Assembly (NCBI RefSeq): GCF_023093535.1
Contig: NZ_CP095757.1
Coordinates: 558,001-622,000 of the forward strand
Direction of reading: 5' to 3'
Length of the DNA stretch: 64,000 nucleotides
Origin: Halovivax limisalsi
GTDB taxonomy: Archaea > Halobacteriota > Halobacteria > Halobacteriales > Natrialbaceae
Part shown: one piece after another, positions 1 to 7,763 of the stretch
How positions within the stretch are numbered: position 1 is the stretch's first letter
Layout: each line of letters opens with the position of its first letter
The notes under the pieces: model-generated
Told to the model about the DNA's origin: nothing
Seen by the model: only the letters and a program-made list of their open reading frames with translations
Databases searched by the model: none
Translations under genes and position numbers: made by a program

Positions 1-3000
1 CGCTGAGCGTCCGGTTGCCGGTCCGGGCGTCGTAGGTCGCGTTGCCGCTTGCATCGGTTCGCGTCCCTTGGCCGTCGACGAGGACCGTCGCGTTCTCGAT
101 CGGCGCGCCCGTCTCGTCGGTGACGCTGACCGACACGGGCCCGCGCTCGGGCACGATCGGGCCGACCTCGTCCTCGTAGCCGATCGTCGATCGATCGGCC
201 TCGGTCACGTCCCCCTCGGCGACGAACTGGACGGGATACCCCTCGAGATCGCCGTCGAGCGTGAGCGCAACCGACTCGAAGGTGGACTCGTTCGCGGCCG
301 TGCCCGACAGATCGACGGTCGCACTGGCGTACTCGACGCTCTCGTTGCCGGTCGGGTTCGCTTCGAGCGCGCGGATCGTCGCCGTCGTCCCGATCGGTCC
401 GCGGTTCGAGACGTCGACCGTGGCGACGACGTCGTGCCCGTCCTCGACGTAGCGGACCGGCCCGTCGATCGCGAGATTCGCGTCGAAGAACTCGGTGCTG
501 TAGGTTCGCTCACCGAACGTCGCGTGCGCGAGTTCGCGGTCGGGATCGAGGACGACCGCGTCCGCGAGCGAGTGATTCAGTTCGGCGAGATCGACCACTG
601 CTTCGGTCGTGACCGACTCGTTGGCGGGGACGCGATCGACGGTCACGTTCGCGACTGGCCCGGTTCCGTCGTCGACGGTCAGGGGCACGTCCGTCGCCGC
701 GGCGGTGCCGGTGTTCTCGATCGTCACCGCGACCGTTCCGTTGGCGGCCGAACCGACCGCGCGTTCGGCGTGCCCGTCCGTTATCTCGGTCTCGCCGTCC
801 GCGACGCTCGCCGTCACGCCGGTGATCGAGAGGTTCGCGGTCCCAGTCGTCACGGAGTCGTTCGTCGAGAGCCACTCCTCGTCGGGTTCGGCGACCGCAG
901 CGGATTGCTGCCCGTCGCTCTCCAGTGAGATTTCGTACTGACCTCCTTGGTCGGCGACGGTTTCGAACGTGCCCGAGGCGGTCTCGTTGACGCCGAGCGG
1001 GCCGACGGCCTGCGTATCGAGGTCGGTCGTCGCGTTCGACAGGACGACCTGTAGCGGGTTTTCGCCGTCCGCAGCGCCCGCGTTGGTGACCGTGTAGTCG
1101 ATCTGGATCGATTCACCCGGCGGCGCATCGTCGGGCCCGTCGGCGGTCACGTCGTAGGTGGGGGCGAACGTACGATCGGCGACGAACACGTCGTCGCGAC
1201 TTTCGTTACCGAACTCCTTGGCCGCGTAGGCGAGCGAGAACCCGTCCGTTCCGAGCGCCGCATCGGTGTGCCAGAGCGTGAGATTGTTCTCGGCGCCGCC
1301 GGCGATGCGTTGATCGCTCGCCCACTCGCCGTCCTGGGCGACGCGGTAGACGAGATCGCGCCGGTCCTGGTGTTCCGGTCGGCCGCGGTAGGTGAGCAGT
1401 GTGGTTCCGTCGTCGACCGAGAGCGAGAGTTCGTCCACGTTGGAGATGTTGGCTGCGAAGGAGTCGACTCCCGGACCCGTTCCGTCGTCGTAGTGAAGCG
1501 TCGGATCGGTGGTGTTCCCCGTGACCCAGGCGACCTCGCCGGCGTCGGTCGCGTGATCCACGTAGGAGGTGAGACCGTGGCGCTCGTCCTCCTCGAACCC
1601 GTCACCCGCGACGGTTCCGTGGACGATCGCCTCCGGAGGCGACGATTCGGTGCTCGCGTTGCGTTCGACGTAGGCCAGGTCGAAGCCGCCCGGACCGGTG
1701 CCAACCGCGGGATCTGTCGCGTCTGCGATCTCGCCGCGTTCGACGATCGCGTCGCCGTCGGTGAGCGCGTACTCGACGGATCGATCCGCGACGGTACTCG
1801 TATTCGCGTCGGCGTCCGCCTCCCAGGCGACGAGCCACCGGTCGTCGCCCGACGGGCCCTCGCCACCGGCGACGACGGGTTCGAATCGCAAGGCGTCGCC
1901 GTCGGTCACCACGTCCAGGTCGGACCAGGATTCGCCGTCGTAGTGCGAGAAGGCGATCTCGTAGTGCGGGAACGTGTCTTCTGGCGAGGAGAAGCCTTCC
2001 TCGCTGACGTTTGCCGTCACTCGCTTCCAGGCCGCCAGCGATTCGGAGCCGTCAGTACTGCTGGCGACGGCGGGCGTTCCATCGTGACGCTGGTCGTCGG
2101 TGATCCGGGCGGGTTCGCTCCAGCTCGACCCGTCGTGGGTGCGGAACACGAGGTCGTTGCCGGCTTCGATCGACTTGTTCTCGTGGTGGGAGCTCCAGAC
2201 GACGACTTTGCCGTCGACGGTATTCGTGATCGACGGCTCCGTATCGTCGTACGGCCGATTCGTCAAGCGATCGAGATCGGTGGATGTGTCGGCGACCGTC
2301 GGGGTTCGTTCGTCGATGGCTCCCCCTCCCTCGTCGACGGTCGGAAGGTCGGGGACCGGCGCAGTTCCCATCGGCTCTTTGATTTTCCACCCGGTTTCGT
2401 CCGTGACGATTCCCCGCGGGGCGTTCACGTCGGCCGGATAGCTGTACGATTCCGAGAGCAGCGTGACGTCGACCCCCATTTCGAAGAACGGCCCGGCGAC
2501 CGTGCCACTGACGCCGAGGTCGATGTCGCCCGAAACGATCTCGTCGGGATCGCGATCGAAGATGTCCGGCGAGACCGTCCCGGTTCCGACCCCCGTGGCC
2601 GAAACCGTGACGACGCTGGCGTCGAACTCGATTTCGCCGTTGAGTTCGGCCCCAGCGTACAGATCCTGCAGGTCGAACTGCTCGCCGCGCTCCTTGCCGA
2701 CCTCGAGTCCGAAGAGACCGCCAGTGAACACCTCGATTCCCTGGTGGCCGACGACCGGGAAGTCGACTCCGAACTCGAACGTGCGACCGCCCTTGCCATC
2801 GATCGGGATCGACGCGGACTGGAATCGCAATCTGGGATCGGTGACGATTCGCGGGTTGGATTCGGCCATGATGGCGACCCCGCTGACTTCCGCGTCGGAT
2901 TCGAACGTTGGGCCGAGGGCCCATTCGTGGCTCGGGAAGCGGTACTCTGCGTTCGTCCTGATTTCGAGGTTCGCGCAGAACTCGCAGTTCCACGGCGTCA

Positions 3001-5341
3001 GCGACCCGAGCACGTTCGCGTGTTCGTCGAAATCGACGACAGTGACGTTGAATATATCGACGGTGACCCTGGCGTTGGGATCGGTAAAGACGTTCTCGTG
3101 ATCGCGCTCGACCAGGTCGCCGCCCGCGTTCAGCACCCAGGACAGCCACTGGGGCGACCCGTGCGATCGCAAATACAGCTGTTCGGTGACCGAATTGCCG
3201 CCGACGCTGGTCGCGGTGACGGTGACGGCGTGACTGGACCCCTGATTGGTGAGGTACGAGAGCGAGTGCGTGTCCGTCACCCAGCGATCGGGGTCGTCCG
3301 CGTCCTGCGATGCCTCGAACGTCCTGCCGCCGACCTCGACGGTGACCGATTCTACCTCCCCGGCCGACTGGGTGCGGATCTCCCAGGCGTTTTCGAGCCC
3401 GAAGCCGTCGACGTACGTGCCGTCGAACATGTCCTCGACGCTGACGATGGACAGCGTCGAATCCTCGACCGCGATGTCGATCTCGGACGATTCGCCGTCG
3501 ACGGTCGCCGTGACGGTGTACGTGCCGGGCTCCTCGTACGTGTGCGACACCGTCTCGCCGCTCGCCGCAGTGGAATCCCCGAAGTCCCAGGAGACGGTCT
3601 CGGCGCCGGAATCGGCACACGAGGTGAAGGTGATCGGCTCGAAAACCTCGTACTGGTCGGTCGTGGTCCGTATGGCCTCGCCGGAACAGGAGAACGTGTG
3701 GGTCGTCCGAGTGTCCGAGCCGTCGAAATCGACTACCCGAGAGCGGGTCCGGTCGCCGTATTCGGCACTTATTCGATAGCGGCCGGGATTCGGATCGGCG
3801 CTCCACCGGCCATCCTTGCCGGTAACTATCGACGCCCGTTCCGTGGTCCCCCGCGATTCGAGGGTAATTTCTGCGCCATCGAGCGGGTTGCCGGCCGCGT
3901 CGAAGACGGTCCCCTGGAGCGGATCGGACTGTGTGTCCCTGTCGTGATGTCCGAGCGTTCGTAGTGTTACGCGCGAACCATCGCTCGATCCCTCAGTATC
4001 GGCATCGAGCGCGTAGAGGGAGCCGTCATGACTTCCGACGTAGACGGTCCCGTCCGCGACCGTCGGCGACGAATATACGTCCCCGTCGGTCTGGTAGGCC
4101 CACTTCTGGGCCCCTGTCGTGGCATCGAGTGCGTAGAGGGAATGGTCATCACTTCCGACGTAGACGGTTCCACCTGCGACCGTCGGCGACGATTCCACGT
4201 TCCTATCGGTCTGGTAGGTCCACTTTTGGGCCCCAGTTGTGGCATCGAGCGCGTAGAGGGAGTTGTCATAACTTCCAACGTAGACGGTACCGTTTGCGAC
4301 CGTCGGCGACGATTCCACGTTCCTATCGGTCTGGTAGGTCCACTTTTGGTCCCCAGTTGTGGCATCGAGCGCGTAGAGGGAGTTGTCATGACTTCCAACG
4401 TAGACGGTACCGTTTGCGACCGTCGGCGACGATTCCACAGACCCGTCAGTCAGGTAGGCCCACTTCTGGGCCCCCGTTGTGGCGTCGAGTGCGTAGACGG
4501 ACCCGTCAAGTGAACCGACGAAGGTTGTGCCATCAACCACCGTCGGGGACGAGGTTACGCTCTGGTTGGTCTGGAAGGACCATTTCTGGGCCCCTGTCGT
4601 GGCGTCGAGTGCGTAGACGGACCCGTCGAGCGAACCGACGTAGACGGTGCCGTTTGCGATCGTCGGCGATGACAGCACAAAGCCGTCGGTCTGGTAGGTC
4701 CATTTCGGCGCCCCCGTTGTGGCATCGAGGGCGTAGATGTCGGGAAAATTTCCGACGTAGACAGTATCGTCTACAACCGTCGGCGACGAATATACGTCCC
4801 CGTCGGTCTGGTAGGCCCACTTCTGGGCTCCCGTTGTGGCATCAAGTGCGTAGATGTAGTTGTCATAACTTCCGATGTAGACGGTGCCGTCTACGATTGT
4901 GGGTGATGATTGGATCTTGTCACCCGTTTCGAATCGCCACAACTCTCGATCCTGTTCGGTGGAGCGCTCAAAACTCGAATCGTTCTCGCCGTTTCTGGCC
5001 CGCTCCACTGCGGTGGAGCTATCCAGCAGTCTGTGGTCGCTTCCACCAAACCGTGTCGACGGTGTCCTGGCTGGTTCGGAAGCCGTCTGCCGTCGGTCGG
5101 CTCGTACAGTGCGCTCAGTCGCGGCATTCTTGCGTTGTCGTTCTACTGACGACGCAACTGGCTCGGTGGATTCAGGCTGAGCAATCGCCGACGCCGGATG
5201 CTCGTCGGTGGACAATTCCACCGCCGTAGCGTCCGAATACGAACCCGTCCCAACGGCCAGACCACTGCTGCCGATCACGAGCCCGGAACAGAGGACTGCA
5301 ATGACTATTCCCCGCAACAAATGTTTGGATATTGAACTCAC
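1..5341 (-). CDS. Giant secreted PQQ-propeller / PKD / CARDB surface protein, 3' end outside window
   Basis: About 1,780 codons are visible; the C-terminus runs off the left edge. The reading frame is the same at the edge, at 2089 and across the repeats, so it is one gene. I chose GTG at 5341 because it gives a signal peptide (hydrophobic IVIAVLCSGLVIGSSGLAVG near residues 12-31) and the upstream frame stops at 5392-5390. Order: signal; disordered acidic linker; eight 40-residue PQQ blades (about 128-451, each with SSPT..GTVY.GS...YALDA); a carboxypeptidase-regulatory-like domain (471-538); a PKD domain (561-634, WDFGDS and HTYEEPGTYTVTATV); a long beta-rich centre with an LTNRPYDDTEPSIT segment near 1024; CARDB-like adhesion domains from about 1397; and the start of another regulatory-like domain at the edge. 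No catalytic site was seen. It probably acts in cell-surface adhesion or binding (inference). It is a paralogue of the protein at 11402-19123. Confidence 0.85.
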   Translation of the reverse strand, partial: MSSISKHLLRGIVIAVLCSGLVIGSSGLAVGTGSYSDATAVELSTDEHPASAIAQPESTEPVASSVERQRKNAATERTVRADRRQTASEPARTPSTRFGGSDHRLLDSSTAVERARNGENDSSFERSTEQDRELWRFETGDKIQSSPTIVDGTVYIGSYDNYIYALDATTGAQKWAYQTDGDVYSSPTVVDDTVYVGNFPDIYALDATTGAPKWTYQTDGFVLSSPTIANGTVYVGSLDGSVYALDATTGAQKWSFQTNQSVTSSPTVVDGTTFVGSLDGSVYALDATTGAQKWAYLTDGSVESSPTVANGTVYVGSHDNSLYALDATTGDQKWTYQTDRNVESSPTVANGTVYVGSYDNSLYALDATTGAQKWTYQTDRNVESSPTVAGGTVYVGSDDHSLYALDATTGAQKWAYQTDGDVYSSPTVADGTVYVGSHDGSLYALDADTEGSSDGSRVTLRTLGHHDRDTQSDPLQGTVFDAAGNPLDGAEITLESRGTTERASIVTGKDGRWSADPNPGRYRISAEYGDRTRSRVVDFDGSDTRTTHTFSCSGEAIRTTTDQYEVFEPITFTSCADSGAETVSWDFGDSTAASGETVSHTYEEPGTYTVTATVDGESSEIDIAVEDSTLSIVSVEDMFDGTYVDGFGLENAWEIRTQSAGEVESVTVEVGGRTFEASQDADDPDRWVTDTHSLSYLTNQGSSHAVTVTATSVGGNSVTEQLYLRSHGSPQWLSWVLNAGGDLVERDHENVFTDPNARVTVDIFNVTVVDFDEHANVLGSLTPWNCEFCANLEIRTNAEYRFPSHEWALGPTFESDAEVSGVAIMAESNPRIVTDPRLRFQSASIPIDGKGGRTFEFGVDFPVVGHQGIEVFTGGLFGLEVGKERGEQFDLQDLYAGAELNGEIEFDASVVTVSATGVGTGTVSPDIFDRDPDEIVSGDIDLGVSGTVAGPFFEMGVDVTLLSESYSYPADVNAPRGIVTDETGWKIKEPMGTAPVPDLPTVDEGGGAIDERTPTVADTSTDLDRLTNRPYDDTEPSITNTVDGKVVVWSSHHENKSIEAGNDLVFRTHDGSSWSEPARITDDQRHDGTPAVASSTDGSESLAAWKRVTANVSEEGFSSPEDTFPHYEIAFSHYDGESWSDLDVVTDGDALRFEPVVAGGEGPSGDDRWLVAWEADADANTSTVADRSVEYALTDGDAIVERGEIADATDPAVGTGPGGFDLAYVERNASTESSPPEAIVHGTVAGDGFEEDERHGLTSYVDHATDAGEVAWVTGNTTDPTLHYDDGTGPGVDSFAANISNVDELSLSVDDGTTLLTYRGRPEHQDRRDLVYRVAQDGEWASDQRIAGGAENNLTLWHTDAALGTDGFSLAYAAKEFGNESRDDVFVADRTFAPTYDVTADGPDDAPPGESIQIDYTVTNAGAADGENPLQVVLSNATTDLDTQAVGPLGVNETASGTFETVADQGGQYEISLESDGQQSAAVAEPDEEWLSTNDSVTTGTANLSITGVTASVADGETEITDGHAERAVGSAANGTVAVTIENTGTAAATDVPLTVDDGTGPVANVTVDRVPANESVTTEAVVDLAELNHSLADAVVLDPDRELAHATFGERTYSTEFFDANLAIDGPVRYVEDGHDVVATVDVSNRGPIGTTATIRALEANPTGNESVEYASATVDLSGTAANESTFESVALTLDGDLEGYPVQFVAEGDVTEADRSTIGYEDEVGPIVPERGPVSVSVTDETGAPIENATVLVDGQGTRTDASGNATYDARTGNRTLS
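3990..4960 (-). repeat. Eight in-phase 120-bp coding repeats (PQQ blades)
   Basis: The GCGTAGA-containing core recurs at about 4011, 4131, 4251, 4371, 4491, 4611, 4731 and 4851, a period of exactly 120 bp (40 codons). Units 4201-4320 and 4321-4440 differ at only about four of 120 positions, while the outer units have drifted. Eight blades would close one beta-propeller. Confidence 0.95.
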
Positions 5342-5497
5342 ACATATCGGAACATTATTCGCTCCCTTAATAGTTTGGATTTTGCTATTTCAGGACTTAT
5401 ATCACGTTACCCGTGGCCAGCAAATGGCCCGCCGGTGAGGAACGCAACGGTCTGAACGGCTACAAACAGTCTGACAGGAGGGGAGAATACGCCCGCA

Positions 5498-5519
5498 CCA
5501 GAAGCGCCGGCGCTTCTGG
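5498..5519. promoter_or_regulatory. Perfect 22-bp palindrome between divergent genes
   Basis: CCAGAAGCGC followed by its exact reverse complement partner (centre CGCCGGCG) lies between the start of the giant surface-protein gene (5341, minus) and the thermosome (5683, plus). It is about 130 bp upstream of the thermosome TATA box. It could be an operator or a hairpin; the sequence alone does not decide. Confidence 0.5.
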
Positions 5520-5647
5520 GTGGGTGGTGTTGATTCGACCGACCCGCGTTCGGGGCATCGACCGTTATAAACTCCGCTATGCCAACCGCTGACACATTCC
5601 GTGGGCGGGCCACCGGGTGTCGAATCGGCTCCGCCGCGATCATTAGA

Positions 5648-5655
5648 TTTATATA
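5648..5655 (+). promoter_or_regulatory. TATA box of thermosome gene
   Basis: TTTATATA is centred about 31 bp upstream of the ATG at 5683, which places the predicted transcription start within a few bases of the start codon, as in a leaderless haloarchaeal transcript. Confidence 0.75.
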
Positions 5656-5682
5656 GAATCACAATCAATCCTTCGAGTGACT

Positions 5683-7362
5683 ATGGCTCAACAGCAGATG
5701 GGCAACCAGCCCCTCATCGTACTTTCCGAGGACAGCCAGCGAACCTCTGGCAAGGACGCGCAGTCGATGAACATCCAGGCCGGGACGGCCGTCGCGGAGA
5801 CGGTCCGCACCACGCTCGGCCCGAAAGGGATGGACAAGATGCTCGTCGATTCGGGCGGCTCCGTCGTCGTCACGAACGACGGCGTCACGCTCCTGACGGA
5901 GATGGAGATCGACCACCCGGCCGCCGACATGATCGTCGACGTCGCCGAGACTCAGGAGGACGAGGTCGGCGACGGCACCACCTCCGCCGTCGTCGTCGCG
6001 GGTGAACTCCTCAAACGCGCCGAGGACCTCCTCGACCAGGACATCCACGCGACCACGGTCGCGCAGGGGTACCGCCAGGCCGCCCAGGAGGCCAACGAGG
6101 TCCTCGAGGACGTCGCCATCGACGTCGACGCCGACGACGAGGAGATCCTGAAGCAGATCGCCGCCACCGCGATGACCGGCAAGGGCGCGGAGAACTCCCG
6201 CGACCTGCTGGCCGAACTCGTCGTCCGCGCCGTCCGCACCGTCGCCGACGAGGACGGCATCGACACCGACAACGTCTCCGTCGAGAAGGTCGTCGGCGGC
6301 GCCATCGAGGACTCCGAGCTCGTCGAGGGCGTCCTCATCAGCAAGGACCGCGTCTCCGACAACATGCCGTACTTCGTCGAGGACGCCAACGTGGCCATCG
6401 TCGACGGCGCCCTCGAGGTCAAGGAGACCGAGATCGACGCCGAGGTCAACGTCACCGACCCCGACCAGCTCCAGCAGTTCATCGAGCAGGAGGAGGCCCA
6501 GCTCAAGGAGATGGTCGACGAGCTCGTCGACGTCGGCGCCGACGCCGTCTTCGTCGACAAGGGCATCGACGACATGGCCCAGCACTACCTCGCCCAGGAG
6601 GGCATCCTCGCGGTCCGCCGCGTGAAGGACTCCGACGCGAGTCGCATCGCCCGCGCGACGGGCGCCACGCCGGTCTCGAACGTCGAGGACATCACCCGGG
6701 ACCACCTCGGCTTCGCCGGTAACGTCGCCCAGCGCGACGTCGGCGGCGACGACCACATCTTCATCGAGGACGTCGACGACGCCAAGGCCGTCACCCTCAT
6801 CCTCCGCGGCGGCACCGAGCACGTCATCGACGAGGTCGACCGCGCCATCGAGGACTCCATCGGCGTGGTCCGCACGACGATCGAGGACGGCAAGGTCCTC
6901 CCCGGCGGCGGCGCGCCCGAAGTTACGCTCTCGCTCGCGCTGCGCGACTACGCTGACTCCGTCGGCGGCCGCGAGCAGCTCGCCGTCGAGGCCTTCGCCG
7001 ACGCGCTCGAGGTCATCCCGCGCACCCTCGCGGAGAACGCCGGCCTCGACCCCATCGACTCGCTGGTCGAACTCCGCAGCGACCACGACGCCGGCGAGAC
7101 CGGCGCCGGACTCGACGCTTTCACCGGCGACACCATCGACATGGAGGCCGAGGGCGTCTACGAACCGCTTCGCATCAAGACCCAGGCCATCGACTCCGCG
7201 ACCGAGGCGGCCGTCATGCTGCTGCGCATCGACGACGTCATCGCCGCGGGCGACCTCGCCGTCTCCGACGACGACGAGGGCGAGGACATGCCGGCCGGCG
7301 GCCCGGGCGGAATGGGCGGCGGCATGGGCGGCATGGGCGGCGGCATGGGCGGCATGATGTAA
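5683..7362 (+). CDS. thsA: Thermosome subunit (group II chaperonin)
   Basis: Cytosolic ATP-dependent chaperonin subunit that forms a double-ring folding chamber. Visible family features: N-terminal [12 protein letters not shown]; the ATP-site GDGTT (in [10 protein letters not shown]); [13 protein letters not shown] in the apical region; GGGAPEV near the third quarter; and a glycine/methionine-rich tail with repeated GGMGG, typical of haloarchaeal CCT/thermosome subunits. Length (559 aa) is normal. ATG at 5683 is preferred to GTG at 5677 because [11 protein letters not shown] resembles family N-termini; the TATA box at 5648 fits either. Codon use is strongly GC-biased, consistent with high expression. 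A structured 3' element (copy A) begins right after the stop. Heat regulation is expected from the family but not shown here. The paralogue number (thsA, B or C) is uncertain. Confidence 0.96.
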   Translation: MAQQQMGNQPLIVLSEDSQRTSGKDAQSMNIQAGTAVAETVRTTLGPKGMDKMLVDSGGSVVVTNDGVTLLTEMEIDHPAADMIVDVAETQEDEVGDGTTSAVVVAGELLKRAEDLLDQDIHATTVAQGYRQAAQEANEVLEDVAIDVDADDEEILKQIAATAMTGKGAENSRDLLAELVVRAVRTVADEDGIDTDNVSVEKVVGGAIEDSELVEGVLISKDRVSDNMPYFVEDANVAIVDGALEVKETEIDAEVNVTDPDQLQQFIEQEEAQLKEMVDELVDVGADAVFVDKGIDDMAQHYLAQEGILAVRRVKDSDASRIARATGATPVSNVEDITRDHLGFAGNVAQRDVGGDDHIFIEDVDDAKAVTLILRGGTEHVIDEVDRAIEDSIGVVRTTIEDGKVLPGGGAPEVTLSLALRDYADSVGGREQLAVEAFADALEVIPRTLAENAGLDPIDSLVELRSDHDAGETGAGLDAFTGDTIDMEAEGVYEPLRIKTQAIDSATEAAVMLLRIDDVIAAGDLAVSDDDEGEDMPAGGPGGMGGGMGGMGGGMGGMM

Positions 7363-7363
7363 A

Positions 7364-7485
7364 CCGAACTTTTCCGCTGCGGGCGCGGCAAGCCGCGCCC
7401 TCGGGAAAACTTCGATGAAAAGCACTCCTCCTTCCGTTCCGGGCGCGTAGCGCCCGTCACATCGTCGTCGGCCCGCTCACTCGGC
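7364..7485 (+). terminator. Conserved multi-hairpin 3' element, copy A (after thermosome)
   Basis: The element starts 1 nt after the thermosome stop. Outer stem TTTTCC (7370-7375) pairs with GGAAAA (7404-7409). Inner stem GGGCGCGGC (7381-7389) pairs with GCCGCGCCC (7392-7400) around a two-base loop. A conserved linker GATGAAAAGCACTCCTCC follows. Second hairpin CGGGCGC (7440-7446) / GCGCCCG (7450-7456) has a GTA loop. It then continues into a conserved GTCGTCGGCCCGCTC block. Copies B and C follow infB and pan. The 401-bp interval to the next gene holds no convincing ORF. Confidence 0.7.
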
Positions 7486-7694
7486 CTTCGGCCTCGTTCA
7501 CGGAGAACGCAATCGCTCGGACTCGCGGTTTCACCGCTCGTTTACTCGCGGTTCTCGCTCACTTCGATCGCGTCGAACCGTGCCTTCTTGGAACCACTCG
7601 CTCGGCGATGCTTGCGACCTTGAATGTCAAGCAATGTTTCGTCAAATAACTTCCTCGCCGGACCCGTACTGCCTTTCAAACCGGCAAACTGTGG

Positions 7695-7703
7695 AATATA
7701 ATG
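7695..7703 (+). promoter_or_regulatory. Candidate TATA box of the sensor-kinase operon
   Basis: AATATAATG lies about 65 bp upstream of the ATG at 7764, giving a predicted 5' leader of about 38 nt. A second AT-rich stretch at 7744-7752 (CAATATAGA) is too close to the start codon for a leaderless transcript. Confidence 0.4.
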
Positions 7704-7763
7704 CTGTTTCGGGCCCCTAGCTACTAATGTCGTGACTGTCTTTCAATATAGAGATAGACCCCC

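Noticed and set aside
1268-3964. An 898-codon open frame on the plus strand antisense to the first giant gene
   Set aside because: It is a GC-rich shadow: Arg/Asp/Gly/Val-rich without domains. The minus frame shows a signal peptide, PQQ, PKD and CARDB domains over the same DNA.
4011-4900. Regular 120-bp repeats that could suggest a CRISPR-like array or satellite
   Set aside because: The repeats are whole codons encoding PQQ blades with no spacers, and they lie inside one open frame.
5402-5668. An 88-codon minus-strand ORF upstream of the thermosome
   Set aside because: Cys/Arg/Pro-rich, contains the 22-bp palindrome, has no promoter and overlaps the thermosome TATA box.
5665-7425. A 586-codon minus-strand frame opposite the thermosome
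   Set aside because: Extreme Asp/Val/Gly bias from reverse reading of a highly biased gene; no family character.
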